DNA of 6,345 bases, from positions 1 to 6,345 of the forward strand of contig JAACEJ010000489.1 in the NCBI GenBank assembly GCA_011682565.1. Reading direction: 5' to 3'. The translations under genes were made by a program, and so were the position numbers. The notes under the pieces are model-generated. The model was not told the origin of the DNA and searched no databases. It saw nothing but the letters and a program-made list of their open reading frames with translations. Positions 5,408 to 6,345 of the stretch are shown one piece after another. Positions within the stretch are counted from its first letter, which is position 1; the number at the start of each line of letters is the position of its first letter. This stretch comes from Actinomycetota bacterium (GTDB lineage Bacteria; Zhuqueibacterota; Zhuqueibacteria; Residuimicrobiales; Krinioviventaceae).

Positions 5408-6345
5408 TTAGTAAATCCAATGGTAACAAGCTGTTTTAGCTTTCTTTTGACTCTGGTGCATAAAGTAATCTTCTTTTGTAGGAATATCGGGTTGGAGATA
5501 GTTCATTTTACGTTTGGCCAAATCTGCAAATTGAATATCCTTCGCTGCCTTGGCATATTGATCATAAGCCAGTTTATAAACCAACTTGTCATCAAAAGAA
5601 GTGGCTTTAGCTCCTCTTTTGTTCATGCAGTTATCTACGGCCACTTCATATATCTCGCCACGAACAATATAGGCCAATCCATAATTCGGATCAATATTCA
5701 AAGCTTTGTTTGCAATGCTTCGGGCTTTTCGAAGCTGGTTCAGTTCTTTATAACTTGTGGCCATGTCACAAAGTATTTTTTTACTATCCGGCTTGATGGC
5801 GATAATTTTTTCATAGGTCGCAATCGCCTCATGATATCGCTCCAGGTTCTGCATTGCATTCCCCAAATACTCCAGTGCAAAAGTATCATTCGGCTTTAGT
5901 TTCAGATAAAGATTAAATTTTTCTATAGTCTTTTGAAATTCCGACAGTTTAAAATAGGTTTCCCCAAGCGTATACATCAGATCCGTATTTTCAGGATCCA
6001 TTTTCAGCGCTTTTTCCTGCGCTTCAATAACAGCATCCTGATCCCCGGTTGTCGCCAATAGCTGAGCATAGACCTTTTGTGCTTCCGCATTTTTGGGTTC
6101 CATTTTGAGAATTTTTTTATAAACCTCTATGGCTTCGTCATTGCGATTTTCTGAGACGAGTAAATTTCCAAGTGCTTTGTAATCGGAAACATTCGTCGAG
6201 TCAATTGCAATAGCTTTTTTATACTCCTCGATCGCCTCACTCGCTTGCTGTTTCCCGGCCAGTAACCACGCAAGGCTTCTATGATAATGGGATTTTTGCG
6301 GATATTTTTCCGTACCCATACGATAGACGATCATGGCACTGTCCG
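5408..6345 (-). CDS. Tetratricopeptide-repeat protein, 5' end cut off by the window
   Basis: The frame stays open to the right edge (codons for D-S-A precede the first visible Met), so the true start lies outside and the Met at 6334 is probably internal. Numbering from that Met, the 308 visible residues contain six consecutive 34-residue TPR units at 15-48, 49-82, 83-116, 117-150, 151-184 and 185-218. A degenerate seventh begins at 219. They share the pattern of W/Y-x-x-L-G, A-I-x-x-Y/F-x-K and x-P-x-N/D turns. A Lys/Tyr-rich tail ends in PTKEDYFMHQSQKK followed by CYHWIY. TPR proteins are scaffolds for protein contacts; the partner and the cellular location cannot be told without the N-terminus. 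It has its own terminator and is probably a separate transcript from rpiB. Specific function not recognised. Confidence 0.88.
   Translation of the reverse strand, partial: DSAMIVYRMGTEKYPQKSHYHRSLAWLLAGKQQASEAIEEYKKAIAIDSTNVSDYKALGNLLVSENRNDEAIEVYKKILKMEPKNAEAQKVYAQLLATTGDQDAVIEAQEKALKMDPENTDLMYTLGETYFKLSEFQKTIEKFNLYLKLKPNDTFALEYLGNAMQNLERYHEAIATYEKIIAIKPDSKKILCDMATSYKELNQLRKARSIANKALNIDPNYGLAYIVRGEIYEVAVDNCMNKRGAKATSFDDKLVYKLAYDQYAKAAKDIQFADLAKRKMNYLQPDIPTKEDYFMHQSQKKAKTACYHWIY

Noticed and set aside
5306..5899. Plus-strand open frame (197 codons) opposite the TPR gene
   Set aside because: It runs through the terminator hairpin and antisense to regular TPR units, and shows no domain of its own.

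Overview
All genes in this window lie on the minus strand, so the biology runs from right to left. The right edge cuts into a gene for a tetratricopeptide-repeat (TPR) protein, which ends in a clear hairpin terminator. Next comes a tightly packed set: rpiB (sugar-phosphate isomerase), glyA (serine hydroxymethyltransferase), nrdR (repressor of ribonucleotide reductase), then rnfC, rnfD and rnfG of the Rnf ion-translocating ferredoxin:NAD+ oxidoreductase. The next gene, by the usual rnfCDGEAB order probably rnfE, should start just beyond the left edge; its likely ribosome binding site is in the last 10 bases. Gaps between genes are 12 to 36 bases, and rnfD and rnfG overlap by 4 bases, so rpiB to rnfG could be one transcript starting in the 100-base gap after the TPR gene.

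The organism is probably an anaerobic bacterium. An rpiB-glyA-nrdR run is familiar from Deltaproteobacteria (Desulfobacterota/Syntrophobacterota), and Rnf is common in anaerobes that couple ferredoxin and NAD(H), including syntrophs such as Syntrophus. This placement is inference from gene content and protein style; the sequence alone does not prove it.

How the genes fit together: RpiB and GlyA supply ribose phosphates and one-carbon units, and NrdR senses nucleotide state and controls deoxyribonucleotide synthesis. RnfC (soluble NADH/Fe-S subunit), RnfD and RnfG (subunits with covalently bound FMN) belong to a membrane complex that exchanges electrons between ferredoxin and NAD+ while moving Na+ or H+.

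The most notable observation is that rnfC is broken. Its frame is interrupted by a perfect 8-base tandem duplication (TTGCGAAT twice on the plus strand, 2632-2647). Removing one copy restores a continuous 445-residue RnfC with the family's glycine-rich motif IRNAGLAGMGGATFP exactly at the junction. This is a very recent mutation, a reversible slippage site, or an assembly error. I see no CRISPR array, insertion sequence, tRNA or rRNA, and no clearly new biological system.
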